Of a stretch of 64,000 nucleotides of DNA, positions 24,801-36,700 are shown piece by piece (positions within the stretch are counted from its first letter, which is position 1; every line of letters starts with the position of its first letter). A model generated the notes under the pieces. It was not told the origin of the DNA. It saw only the letters and a program-made list of their open reading frames with translations, and ran no database searches. The position numbers and the translations under genes were made by a program. This stretch comes from Caenorhabditis elegans (taxonomy: Eukaryota > Nematoda > Chromadorea > Rhabditida > Rhabditidae), in assembly GCF_000002985.6 (NCBI RefSeq), contig NC_003281.10, forward strand, positions 11,098,001 to 11,162,000, in the 5' to 3' direction.

Positions 24801-25124
24801 CAAAAAACAGGATTTTTAGCAGTTTCTGTGAATTTTCCACAATTTTTCAAGCTAAAAAAAGCATTTTCTCGTGGTTTTTTGTAGGAAAATTCCCGCTTTT
24901 TTGTAAGATTCTTCTTAAAACTGAAATTATTCGAAATTTTTAAAAATAACCTTTTAAGCTTTTTCAACGAAAAAATCCAATAATTTTCAGCAAATATCGT
25001 TCTGGAAGACGCTGGTGGTCAATTCATGATTCAAGGTGTGAAGCTGATCGAATCAATCGTCAGAGGAGCTGAAAATCAGCCGAATGACTTTTTGCTCAAG
25101 GATTTTCGTGTTAGTACAGGCTGA
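21803..25124 (+). CDS. IPI1/TEX10-like pre-rRNA processing protein
   Basis: Seven exons: 21803-21908, 21954-22072, 22120-22373, 22418-22586, 23292-23399, 23450-23570 and 24991-25124, giving 336 residues. The lysine-rich start MVTKKKARKNEDFKKVKLKV, then LATQLEEK, LSFRGLTLDELCKQMGHFNA and KMNAIQGLKQILTSRPDLV match the N-terminal domain of Ipi1/TEX10. VRHLALSTLSVLLDRYP and SSKRLAWNKPGLIDTILNFI follow as helical repeats. Yeast Ipi1 is about this length, whereas vertebrate TEX10 is much longer. In yeast, Ipi1 acts in the nucleolar Rix1 complex that removes ITS2 from the 60S precursor. The last exon reads through a possible donor to VSTG and stop; an alternative last exon at about 25162 would give a different short tail. 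Introns 4 and 6 are long and rich in phased A/T tracts. Confidence 0.8.
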
Positions 25125-26266
25125 AATATCTGGAAATTTGGAAAAATCTACTTTTTCCAGAAAAAATTGAAGAAACTCGATTATTTTATGATTTTTGACG
25201 TTTTAATGCTAAATTCTTAGTTTTGAGATATTTTCTACTGATATTCTCTCTTCAAACCGAAATATTTTTGGTTTTTTCGGGGAAATAACTGAGAATCGCC
25301 TATAAATCAGACTTTTTTCAAAAAATTAAAGAAACAAATTTTTAGACAAAAATTAGAAAAAAATTCTGAATTTTCAAAATCATTTTAAATTGAGAATATC
25401 GCCTTTTTGATTCTAAAAAATGTCCAAAAGTGTCCTTTTATACAGGGTGTGGCGCAATTATGGTAACACAAATCCAGAAGTGTAACGGTCGCGATAAAAA
25501 TGGTAGACACTCCTACCTTAATAAGTTGCATTTTTGAGATATTTTTGAATATGATAACAGTTGAAACTTTGAATGTATCATTCCTTGCGCTTTCACAGCC
25601 TCCCTGAATCTGGGAAGACGGCCGAGGTTGGTACGCGAGTAGTGGAAGCATAAATTGGGCTGTTTCAAGAATGTTTAGTATGACCGTAACTGTAAAATAC
25701 AGTTTTTGAAACCACCGAAGCTTGAAATTGTTAATTTAGTCGGAGAAATAAAGCTGGTTGCCAATAATGCGATTTTGTGAAGAGCCTTGCCTTTTGCACG
25801 TAGAATTTTGGTCTTTTACAACTTCAAAGAAAATTTTTACACAATTAGTTTATGACCATCAACAGGTTGAGAGAAACATTTCAATCGGTTTTATTCGCAA
25901 TGGAACATGAATTTCTCCGAAATTTGCTCAAAAACACGAAAAACCCGTTTTAGCCACATTTACACTCAAAATAAAAAAAAAACTGCGTGGCGTGTACTGC
26001 AGAAAACCTCATATTTAGGCCCCGCCGTTTTCTCGCCCACTCACGGAGAAAAGGCAAAAGTTTGGGTCCCAACCAATATCAGGTCGCCGACATCCTACGA
26101 GTTCCGCGCGCCGCTATGTTTAACTCGCTGTGGGTGTGGCCAGCTGTCTCCGCGGTTTTCTGCAGTACACGCCACGCAGTTTTTTTTTTATTTTGAGTGT
26201 ACAAGTCGATATGTGAAAGCGAAACATCACAAAAATTTCGCTAAATGAAGTTATGAGCCTTCAAAG
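25125..26266. mobile_element. Transposon fragments downstream of the TEX10-like gene
   Basis: At 25441, TACAGGGTGTGGCGCAATTA followed by TGGTAACAC looks like a terminal repeat; related ends occur at 33865 and 34070 (GGTGCGACTCAATTATGGTA). The adjoining sequence has no intact transposase. Positions 25963-26199 are a separate inverted-repeat element with about 45-bp arms (CACTCAAAATAAA..CTGCGTGGCGTGTACTGCAG) flanked by TA. Confidence 0.55.
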
Positions 26267-27650
26267 CAAGGCCGTCCAACGGGAAAATTTTTGCAAGAAT
26301 CAAGAAACAAGAATTCTTGCCAGAAAAAAACCAAGAAAAAACCCAGAAAAACCAAGAAAAATTTCTTGAAAACAAGAATATCAGCTTACACAATAGATTT
26401 GCCAAAAATTGAAAACGAATTATACTAAAGTGGCTAAATATTGTGAAATTGACATTAATAGTCAATTTTGGGTCTTAAATCATACTGGCAAATACTCACT
26501 GATATCAAAGAAGCTATTACGTAAAAATATATTGGTTCGGAAATCGCACTGTTAAGGAGTAATTAGATTTTTATTACATTTCACGGATTTGGCAGGCATA
26601 GTTACAGAAATCACAAACTAAGCTATTTTCTGAAATAACAAAATTCCTAAAATGAAACATTCTGAAAAATTAGAATAAAGTGAGCCAGTGAGAGATGTGA
26701 CAATGAGTATTCGCAAATAAAACATCGAACATTTGTGGTACTATAATTGCGCCTGGTTCAGTTTTTTTTGGGACAAATGGGAAATTTCTTGCAAAAAACT
26801 TGATTTCATTGATGTTTCACTTTTTTTAAAATAATAATCAAGAATTTTGTGATAATTTTTGTAAAAAAAATGTGAGAGTTTAACTAATTTCCGAAAATTT
26901 TGTGAAATTTTTAGTTCAAATTTCTTGCAAATTTTTGCAGAAATACAAATCAAGAATTCTTGCAAAAAATGCAAGAAATCAAGAATCAAGAAATGGACGG
27001 CCTTGCTTCAAAGTGCCGAAAAAAATCTCTTCGTCCATCTAATTTGAATTTCGCGCGCAAATGAGCACCCCCTCGCGTGTACTCCTCTCGGACAATCAAA
27101 TAATTAATTTCCTGATTTAGGCAATTTTAGGCGATTTTTCGTATTTTTTCTTGATTTTTCATTGTTTTTTTGATGCTGTAATCGAATTAACGACGATTCA
27201 AAGTCTATAAATACAATTTGAACGGATTGATTGCTCAACGACACCTAAAAATAGACAAAACTCACATTTTATTGAATTATCCAGTTATTAATCCATTTTT
27301 ATACTGTTTTCCGTTAAATGTTTGACAAAATACGATTTATTGCCTCTCAAAACATTAATTTCCATTAAAAAAACCAGAATACTCTCAATAAAGTACGAAA
27401 AATCGTCTAAAATTGCTGAAAATCGAGAAATTAATTATTTGATTGTCCGAGAGGAGTATACACGAGGGGGCGCTCATTTGCGCGCGAAATTCAAATTAGA
27501 TGGACGAAGAGATTTTTTTCGGCACTTTAAAGGCTCATAACTTCATTTAGCGAAATTTTTGTGATGTTTCGCTTATACATATCGACTTGTAAGATCATAG
27601 ATAATGTTTTTGAGCATAGTCTCAAATTCGACTACACCACCTTTAAAGAT
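26199..27650. mobile_element. Palindromic element interrupted by the hAT-like insertion
   Basis: Outside the hAT-like insert, arms containing GTGATGTTTCGCTTATACAT, CGAGAGGAGTACAC and AAATTAATTATTTGATTGTC match the intact copy at 36102-36846. The right end CTACACCACCTTTAAA is present; the left terminus is replaced by another insertion at 25963-26199. Confidence 0.7.
26267..27005. mobile_element. hAT-like non-autonomous element with 8-bp target duplication
   Basis: The ends are CAAGGCCGTCCA and TGGACGGCCTTG. They are flanked on both sides by CTTCAAAG, an 8-bp direct duplication typical of hAT elements. The interior is A/T-rich with repeated CAAGAAT motifs and no transposase. It sits inside another palindromic element (26199-27650), which it splits. 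Confidence 0.75.
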
Positions 27651-27713
27651 TATCTCTTACTGTTAACGATTGACATGGAACACAATTTCAGTTGTTAATA
27701 GTGATAGAAAAAT

Positions 27714-27879
27714 CACGAGTTTCTGGCTCGACCCCTCGGTGTATTTTGTGCAAACACCGTCACGCGCAAGTGCATACACTATTTCAACGCGCTGCGTGAA
27801 AATTCCTCTTGCGATTTCAAATATTTTTTCCCGCCATTTTCCAAAATTTTCGAGAGAGAGGTCGAGCCAGAAACCCGTG
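27714..27879. mobile_element. Second copy of the 166-bp inverted-repeat element
   Basis: The ends are CACGAGTTTCTGGCTCGACC and GGTCGAGCCAGAAACCCGTG, and the interior is nearly identical to 17022-17187. Confidence 0.75.
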
Positions 27880-28139
27880 TAAAATATTCAATCTTCTAGA
27901 AAAATAAAATTTTAAAGATCAACATATTTAAAGAACGCATGTATATTCAAATGAAACTTAAAAATTGTGAGGCGCCAAAGTAATGTTTTCATAAAGTTGA
28001 TTCAGTTGTTGAGGGCTTGCCAGAACTTCTTGATTCATAGTCAGTATATTGACATTCATTTTAGTTTATGAAATAGAGAAAACACTCTAGTGTTCAGAAA
28101 AAATATCCGTGATATCATTTTTGAAGAAAAATTTAAAAA

Positions 28140-28400
28140 TCCCCCATTTTGTCATCATTTTCTCCAAAAAGAAACCAAACTATTGCGAAAAACCCCAATT
28201 TTTCTTACAAAAACTCCAAAAAAATCCCATTTTTCTTACAGAAACAAGTTCACGGATCAATGTCAGCTGTACGTATTGCAATTTCGAAGCGTCACGGAAA
28301 AAGCGACAGATTTCGGGCCGCAGCCACGTGGATTTTGGACTAAAATGCCCATAGGGCAGCACCACTAGGACCCTTCCCCCCTCTTCCCGACTCCGCTTTT
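28140..28400 (+). repeat. Inverted partner of 3200-3480, with an exon-like segment
   Basis: After TTTTTCTTACAG the segment reads AAACAAGTTCACGGATCAAT and onward to about 28350 with open reading in more than one frame. The inverted copy near 3245-3390 keeps this stretch. It may be a duplicated exon of a lost gene. No family is recognised. Confidence 0.5.
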
Positions 28401-28897
28401 TAATTTTTTAAAGTTAAAAATTTTCTAGAATTTTATTCGTTGTAAGCAAATTTTTAGAAGAAACTGGCTTAAAATTTCGGTTTTCGGATTTTATAGCCCT
28501 TTTTTAATGGAAATTTAGTGAAAATCAAAGAAAATTAGGAAATAAGATTTCTTTTTTGAGCACAAATTCCGTTTTTCTCTCAAAAAAAAAAGAATTTTTT
28601 AGAATTTCTCTGATTTTGAGCAAATTTTCAGAACGATCCGGTTGCTAGAATTTAAAAATTTATTATTTTTCCGGAAAAGACCCTAAAATCGAGTTTTTCC
28701 TTTTGTATTGTCAAAAACAAAAATTTTCCCAATTCATTCGTTTATCACTGCAACTTTTTTTGAACGATGGCCGCGGAAAAAATGGGGAAAAAAGCGTGTT
28801 TGTACACCTCATCTTACGAATATTGCGGACTTATTACTGTAGCTAGTGAAAAATTAGTTTTTATCCATGATTATTTATTAAATAAATATATAAAAGT
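28401..28897. other. No gene seen; A/T-tract DNA
   Basis: A/T-rich with GAAATTTTGAGC-like motifs related to the duplicate blocks. An AATAAA on the minus strand near 28877-28882 lies just beyond the stop of the possible terminal exon at 28898. Confidence 0.4.
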
Positions 28898-29025
28898 TTA
28901 AAAAAAGAAAAACGAAGGGTATAAAAAATTCAAATTTTTCGATGAGTCCTTGAATCTTGAATCCCTCTCGAATCCGACGCTTGAACCCGATGATCCGGGC
29001 AGGTATGGCTTCAGTGAAGACGGGT
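28898..29025 (-). CDS. Possible orphan last exon of an unidentified gene
   Basis: After TTTTCTTGCAG the minus strand is open in one frame (PSSLKPYLPGSSGSSVGFER, then SRFKDSSKN and a phenylalanine-rich end) to a TAA at 28898. An AATAAA polyadenylation signal follows about 16-20 bases later. The serine/glycine-rich peptide has no family I recognise, and no upstream exon is visible before the repeat block beyond 29150. Confidence 0.25.
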
Positions 29026-30992
29026 CTGCAAGAAAACTGGCTTTGAATTGGGAAAAACTGAAATTCAAACAGATTTTTCTCCCAAAAATCGACAAACTTG
29101 ATCATTTTTCAAAAATGTCATAACAAAAAGACACATTAATTTTTTTAAAAATCGATTTAAAAATTTTTAGTGAATGAAAAAAAAAAAAAAAAATAAAATT
29201 TTTGGTTGAAAACACAAAATTCCTGAGGATCATTTACTATATATAAAGCGCTTATTCCGTTTGTCCATAGTTTGTAGTCTATGTAGTCTTTGTAGTCTGT
29301 GAAGTTTTTGTTTCTGGAGGGATTGTGAGTTGGGTTTAGTGTAGGGATATAGTCGGGGTACTGTAGTGGTACAATAGGGTTACGGTAGGAGTACTGTATG
29401 ATTACGGTAGTTTCAGAAAAATTAGTTTTCAGTCCCAGAAGTCGGGGGCCGCGCCGGAGGTGCGGTCCACGGCTGGTATATATATATATATATACCCATA
29501 TGTAAAACTTGTAGAAGACATTATATATAGAAAACGTGATGGAGAATATTTTTATCGGGTTTTGAAACATTCCACCGATTAAATATTTTGAAAATCGATT
29601 TTTAAATGTTACCTTTTAAGTCCTCCATAAAATTCGTTGGAGACAGCAATTTATCCTGATTCTTGTGAAATATCTGAGAAAAAAGTTTGTTTTCAAATAT
29701 TATGTCAAAAAAATCGAGAAAAAATTTTTTAATGTTATTTTAAAATTTTTAAAATTTTAAAAATTTTAAAAATGAAGAAGAACAGCAAAAAACACGCATG
29801 AAAACAACAAAAAATAAGCGAGAAAAAAGTGAAATCTTGTCGGATCCGCCGCGAAACGTTTTCTCGTCCCTCGCTCAAGAAAAGTTGCAGTCCTTTTTTT
29901 CTCAAAACTTGAGGAAAATTCCATTTTTTTCATATCTTGTTACTGTTGTCGTTATTTTTGTTCTCTTGTTCGCATAAAATATTTAAACATAATTTTGAAA
30001 TCCATATTCTTCCGCTACAAAAAATCGATACTTTCTCAGGCTTCACCTCTTCAGGGTGACATTCAGTTTTGCGAATTCAAAAACGTTGAAACTTGAGATA
30101 TTTAATGCTACAAAATTTTTACTGTCGATTAAGAAAATATTTCTGATTATGTATTCCTAAAAAATGTTTGTGCTCATTTCGTTTTCAACGACGACAGGCA
30201 TCAGAAGTGTTATAGTTATTAGAGTGATTGCATAGAGCCACAAGCTTTTCATATGGACTAGTGTCTCAGAAATGGTTCCATTCTAGTTATTGAATCAGAA
30301 ATTTGGTTTATCAACTTTTTCGTATATTTTTTTTTCTTTTTCATATCTCTAATTTGAATATTTGAATATAGAATACCAGCCGTGGACCGCACCTCCGGCG
30401 CGGCCCCCGACTTCTGGGGCTGAAAACTGGTTTTCTGAAACTTCCGTAATCCTACAGTACTCTTACCGTACCACTACAAACGGAATAAGCGCTTTATATA
30501 TAGCAAATGATCATTTACTGTTGATAAAGCGTTTATTCCGTGTGTCCGTAGTTTGCAGTCTATGTTGTCTTTGTTGTCTGTGACTTCACGCCCAAAGTCA
30601 CCGAGAGTTGTGGTCGGGCTCTGTCACCCTTCGTGGCAAGACCCATCGTGGTGAGACCCATAAGTTTTAGCGGGACTTAAAACTGTCCGAGAAACATTTT
30701 GTCGCGAATTCAATTTTCTGAGAAAAACTTTGGCGCGAATTCAAATTTTCTGTGAAAATTTTTGGCGGGAATTCAAATTTTTTGGCGGGAATTAAATTTT
30801 TCTGAGAAAATGTTGGGCGGGAAATTACAATTTTTAGAAAAATTTACAATTCTGAACTGTTTTATAAATAACCTTCTGGGAAATTCGAGAACATTTCAGA
30901 ATATTCTAGAAGCTTCTGGAAATTTGAGAAAATTCTGGATTCCTCTGAAATTTACTGGAGAATTCGAGAAAAACTTCTCTGAATCGCAAGGG
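29026..30992. repeat. Two copies of a Helitron-like composite repeat
   Basis: Positions 29220-29500 and 30375-30560 share, in opposite orientation, AAGTCGGGGGCCGCGCCGG, GCGGTCCACGGCTGGTAT, ACTGTAG-type runs and AATAAGCGCTTTATATATAG. At 30632-30830, TGGTGAGACCCATAAGTTTT is followed by several GGCGGGAATTCAAATTTTCT units. Positions 30871-30975 are a decayed run of phased TTCnnGAA pentamers. The order matches 62.8-63.5 kb. No gene is supported. Confidence 0.65.
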
Positions 30993-31331
30993 AGCTCAGG
31001 CAACTCAAATCTAATATGAAAATATTAAATAGCAATATTTTTGTAATAGTGCGTCCATATAAGATTACTAAAAATTTCGAATAGATTTCGATGTTGTCTC
31101 AAAGATTACAATTTCATCTCAAAATATTGCGAAAGTGTGAAAATTTCTAGGAAGACTTCCGTTTTATCTCAAAATATTACTAATTTGTCTCAAAAGACTG
31201 CTCAAAAGAAAATATTGCTCAATCTAAAAATATTTCGAATGAGTCTCGGGATATTGCGACTTTATCTCGAAATATCACCAAACTACAAAAATATTGCTAT
31301 TTAATATTTTCATATTAGATTTGAGTTGCTT
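30993..31331. mobile_element. Inverted-repeat element of about 340 bp
   Basis: The left arm GCAACTCAAATCTAATATGA with AAATATTAAATAGC is matched in reverse at 31285-31331. The interior has repeated TCTCAAAATATT motifs. It is non-coding. Confidence 0.75.
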
Positions 31332-33431
31332 GACAATGAGAGGCAGAGTTATGCGAAAATATCTTACCTTCCGTTCAGCCTTCATTTCCCGGGTTTCTTT
31401 GAAAAGTTTGAGTAGGACACATGTAGATCACAATTTATTCACAATTAATTTTGTATTTCTGTTTAATGTCTCCATTTTTCCATTATTATGAAAGTGGACA
31501 ATTAAACACACAGTAGGGTTTTTCTTCTTCATGGTGCACTTTGCATTCTCCTGTTATACAGAACAAAGACATTAGTGGGTATCATGAAGAAAATCGATAA
31601 GTACGTAGATAAAATGCGCTCTGGTGGACACCGCAGCAGCCATTCAAACAGAACTCAATTTAACCGAAAATTTAGGAGAAAACTTAAGTATTATGTTTTT
31701 TTTTTTCATTTTATTTTTGTTAATTACCTTATTCCAATGTTAGTAAGGTGTATCTATTAGTATTGTATCAAAATTATCTCTTGAAAAATAGTGTTGCTCT
31801 TCTAATAGTGTTGCATGCAATTATACCCCTTCATTTTTTCTCTATAATTGAGGCTCTAAAATTTGAAGTATAGCATTGTTCTATAAATCAGGGAAATTCT
31901 TACAGACTTGGTGTAACAAGTCAAAGTTGGTAAAATATGAGTACAACTTAGATGATTTTCGCGTATCAGTGGTAAAATGTGTTATTTTGGTCCGATTTTT
32001 GTTATTGAAATTGATGAAATTGTGTCAGAAAAGCCTTGCTCGAAAATAAATATGGCATCCTCTGTTAGTTTTGCACCCTCTAGTAGTATTGCATCTAAAC
32101 AGTTGTCCGAAAATTAGTATTCACGGGGGGGGGGGGGGCAAACCTTACGTACATACACTAATTTTTACAGTAGTCGCATTTTTAAATTGGATTTTTCTCG
32201 AAAATTCAAGCTGTTTTTAAGTTTTTTATTAGCGTATTTATTATTGAAACAAAATCAAAAAAAAAATTCTTCACCTTATCACCCTGGATCTGCTGGCCCT
32301 ATATTTGTTGTCCCTGTTAATTTTAATTGTAAAATAATTTTTTTGATTGAAAAATCAATATATAAAACATATTTACATACATATAAAATGTGTAGCTATA
32401 AAAATTAAAATTGGAATCGCTTGTTTCAGTTGTTCCTACTAAAAAATACAACTTGAAAAGAAATGGGTCTCTAATGCAGCTGTCCACCAGGGCTGTGCGG
32501 CTGTCGGCGTCAGCCGACAGCCGAAAAAAAAAGTAACGACCCAATGCCAATAGTATATGACGTCATCTATTACGCTGCTATAGGTCCTTTCCCACTTTTT
32601 TCCATTGTGCAGTGTTTGCGGAGTAGACTCTTCATTAGTTTCTTATGTATTAAATACCGACGTTTCAAATATAAATGGCTTTTTAGATACTTTTTTTACT
32701 CTCAATAACATTGCTTTTCAGTTTTTACGGCAAATATTCTTATACTCCCTCATATTTTACTATAGTAAGTATGTACATACATGTTCCTATTTACTAAAGT
32801 GTTTTTTAAAAAAATAAGTTACTTTGATCATATATTTGTATATTTGAAACCTTTTTTATAATATTCGCTCATTTTAGCACCTTATAAATTTTTTTGCAAA
32901 ATTATTTCCAGACAATCCTAACCAAAGTTATTCAGACCAAAACTTCCATGAAAGTTGGCAGTAAACACAGAAGCATAGCTCGACCAAGAAAATGTTCCTA
33001 TTTTTCTCAAAAAAAAATTTTCCAAAGAGCTTCTCGAATTTTTTGTAGTGACATATTTCAAAACTCTTCTTTCAAATGCAATAGGTTTTATTTTAAAAGT
33101 GTAAAATCGAGCTGAAATATTTACATTCGCTGTTAGGTTTTGGAATAATATTTTCTTAGTATAATAAACGTTTATTAGATTATTTTATACATTTTATAAA
33201 AGACTTCTAAATTTATAATGATTATTGCTGACCATTACGGAGGTTTATTCATCGGAAACATTTGGGGGTCACATGCATCTGCTGCACAATTAATCAATTT
33301 TATTTTCAAAATTGGATAGTTTAATTTTAGAAACCTTTTTTTTAAAAAAACAAATACCGAGAAAAATGAAATATCCAACAAAACATATTTTTTGAGTTAT
33401 TGCTCTTTTTCTGCTATACCTCCATTAAAAT

Positions 33432-33484
<53 letters not shown>

Positions 33485-33798
33485 CCAGCCGTGGACCCCA
33501 CCTCTGGCGCGGCCCCCGACTTCTGGGTCTAAAACTAATTTTTTCTGAAACTACCGTAACCCTACAGTATTCCTACCGTGCCACTATTGTACCACTACAG
33601 TACCCCGACTATATCCCTACACTAACCCCAACTAACTATCCCTCCAGAAGCCAAAACTTCTGAGACTACAAAGACTACATAGACTACAAACTATGGACAC
33701 ACAGAATAAGCGCTTTATATATAGTAAATGATATATATATATATATATATATTTATTTATTTATTTATTTTCAGACAATCAGTCAAAGTTAATCTCTA
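31332..33798. other. No gene recognised; mixed repeat remnants
   Basis: It contains a 14-G tract (32125-32138), a GGCTGTCGGCGTCAGCCGAC hairpin near 32501-32521, a TA dinucleotide microsatellite (about 33431-33481), another copy of the CGGCCCCCGACTTCTGG repeat (33482-33730), and short AT and ATTT tracts up to 33772. Open frames are short and lack splice support. The stretch ends at the trans-splice-type acceptor TTTATTTTCAG before the first F-box-like gene. Confidence 0.5.
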
Positions 33799-36700
33799 AT
33801 GAATACTCCTAATTCAAGCTGCACAATCCTTTTCGAAAATTTATACGTGAGTAAAACTTATAGTACAGGGTGCGGTGCTTTTATCAACAAATTTATGACC
33901 CTGTTGTATTATGAATGTGTCTTTTTAATCGAGTTATTCAAGTAATTTTACGGAATGTATTTTAATACACCTTATGACCGCGCAACTGTACTAAAATATA
34001 TGTTTTTGGTTACTTGAATAAAGCAAAAGGAGAATTTAAATACCATAGCCCTATAATTAAAAAAAGGTACATGGTGCGACTCAATTATGGTAACACCCTA
34101 ACGTTGAGCGTGCCAAATTTGCATTTTTCAAATGGTATCAAATATGTATAGCGTTTTTTTTTAAAGTTTATTTTTCTCAGCGCCTAGGCGGCTTGAAATC
34201 AAAAGTATTCTGGTTTGAAACAATTATAAATAAAATGGTTTTGCAATTTACGTATGGGAATGGAAAACTTGAGAGGAAAAGTTTTATTGTTTTTGTTCAC
34301 AAAAAATCTTCGAAATTGGCACACAAAGAAATGAAAACACCGTTTTCATCACGTTGCTCGATGATTTCTCCTTGCGAATAACATAGCAGGAAACAAAGTT
34401 ATTATTATTAATAAAAATAGAAAAATATGTTATCTTTTAAAAAAACTCTCATTTTCAGGACAATGATCTCGCCTTGAAATTGTTTAACAATCGAACAATC
34501 GTCGACAATATTCTGAGAAATGTGAAAGGCGATATAAACAATCGACTGGAGCTTCGTGTAAGTCATCGGGGAGCTTTCTCTGCTGAAACCATTTTCTCGG
34601 GAAATTTAGTTTCCTTAATGCCCTTGCACCGTAGTTACACAATATTTAAACCAAGACTAACCAGTTTTCAGTTAGTCAACAAATCATTCAATTTGGCAGC
34701 CATTCATGTGATTCGAAAAGAGAATCGAACTGTGGTATTTCACAAGTTTAATCGTTGTGACAGACTCCATAAAATTTCTCCATGTCCAGATTGTTCAGTC
34801 CACTTGAATTCTGTGAAGCTTAATAAGAAAAACATATTCCAATATGCAAGGTGGGTATAAAAATATAAAAATCGAGGAGTTTTGTTGTACATTACATTTC
34901 AGGTTCTTAAAACAAACCATGAAGATTATGGTAATCAAAATACGAATCGAAGACTCAAAAAGAGTATGCTGTATGATTACCGATGTTCATCAAGTTATTC
35001 ATAAATCATTGATAGGTTCAGATTGTAAGTCTTGATTATCTATCGTTTTGTAAAGTGACTAAACTTTAATCATTAAAGTATTCGAAATTTTAGATGATAA
35101 GGTTGAAGAATTTGTTGGTATTGATCAAATATCTTTTTCTACATGTATTCCATGTGAAAAGATAGCTGCAAATTGCAAAGTATTCGGACCAGTTCAAAAT
35201 GACATGTTCAATGCTATTCTGAGACTAAAACACCATTATGATGTTTTACAGGTCAAAGACATGTGAGTTTTAAAGCTAGAAAATTATACATAAAATTATC
35301 GAATCGCCGATTTTCAGGTGTTTTCGGAAAATATTATTTACAGTTTAGAGGTTGTTTGAAAAAAAAAACAATTGTTTTGAAAATTTCATCTAAAGTTGAA
35401 GCTCAACGATTGAAAAAAAAACATGAATTTTGACGTAAAGATAAAGACTCTGATTCAGTAGTGCGCGACAACCGGGAAAATTTTGAAAATTTTCAATTTT
35501 TGTATGAGCTCATGTCAAAACCAGAGCTCAAACCATCCCCCAAAAAATAGTCAGAGGCTAATGCCGACAAATACCTCAAACGTTGATTTGACCAAAATTT
35601 TGTAGAATAGCATATTGGAGACGGAATAAGTATTATATTTTGAATCAGCATTCTAATACTTTTTGCACTGAAACACCATCCTCAAAATTTGATCACCTGG
35701 ATCGAATTCCACAAATTTTTGCTGCAAGCAACGTTTATGACATTTGAAGAAAATAATGTGAGTGTCATCCTCTGACTATTTATATATCCTAAAATGAGTC
35801 TAACAAAAAAGAGAGCGTATAATTAAGAAGAATTCTTGATACTTTTCCGATTTCTGTCCCCCCCCCCAAATGTTTTTCAATTTTATAACACTCAATATTT
35901 CAATTTAAATTCACACGTGAATGTTTCTTTAATTACTATTTCAATTTTTAAGCTTAGAAAACAACAATACTAAGCCTGAAATTACAAAAAAGTTCACGTC
36001 TCATTAATGAAAATATCAAAAAAATTTTGGGGGAGGGGCAGAAATCGGAAATATAACGAATTCTGAAAAAAGACCAAAGGTTTCACACTATATTAGGCCC
36101 ATTAAAGGTGGTGTAGTCGAATTTGAGACTATACTTAAAAACATTCTCTATGCTCGTACAAGTTGATATGTATAAGCGAAACATCACAAAAATTTCGCTA
36201 AACCGAGTTATGAGCCTTCAAAGTGCCGAAAAAAATGTCGCCGTCCATCTAATTTGAATTTCGCACGCAAATGAGCACCCCCTCGCGTGTACTCCTCTCG
36301 GACAATCAAATAATTAATTTCTCGATTTTCAGCAATTTTAGATGATTTTTCGTACTTTAATGAGCCTATTCTGGGTTTTTATTAGAAATTAATGTTTAAA
36401 GAGACAATAAATCATATTTTGTAAAATATTTAACGTAAAGCAGTTCAAAAAATGGAGTAATAACTGGATAATGCAATAAAATGTGAGTTTTGTCTATTTT
36501 TAGGTGTCATTGGGCAATCAATCAGTTTAAATTGTATTCATAGACATTGGCTCGTCGTTAATTCGATTAAAACATCGAAAAAACTATGAAAAATCACGAT
36601 AAAATACGAAAATTGCCGAAAATCGAGAAATTAATTATTTGATTGTCCGAGAGGAGTACACACGAGGGGGCGCTCATTTGCGCGCGAAATTCAAATTAGA

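Noticed and set aside
25125..25220. Extra last exon for the TEX10-like gene (KKLKKLDYFMIF)
   Set aside because: An acceptor exists at about 25161, but the duplicate does not keep this frame, whereas the read-through stop VSTG is conserved in both copies. Kept only as an alternative.
25907..26248. A 113-residue plus-strand frame
   Set aside because: It spans both arms of the inverted-repeat element at 25963-26199, so the frame is a palindrome artefact.
32605..32817. Short hydrophobic frame with CSVCGVD start
   Set aside because: Seventy residues with no homologous copy, no splice signals, and composition typical of A/T-rich DNA.
33400..33663. Frame with long YIYI run
   Set aside because: Translation of the TA microsatellite fused to a dispersed repeat.
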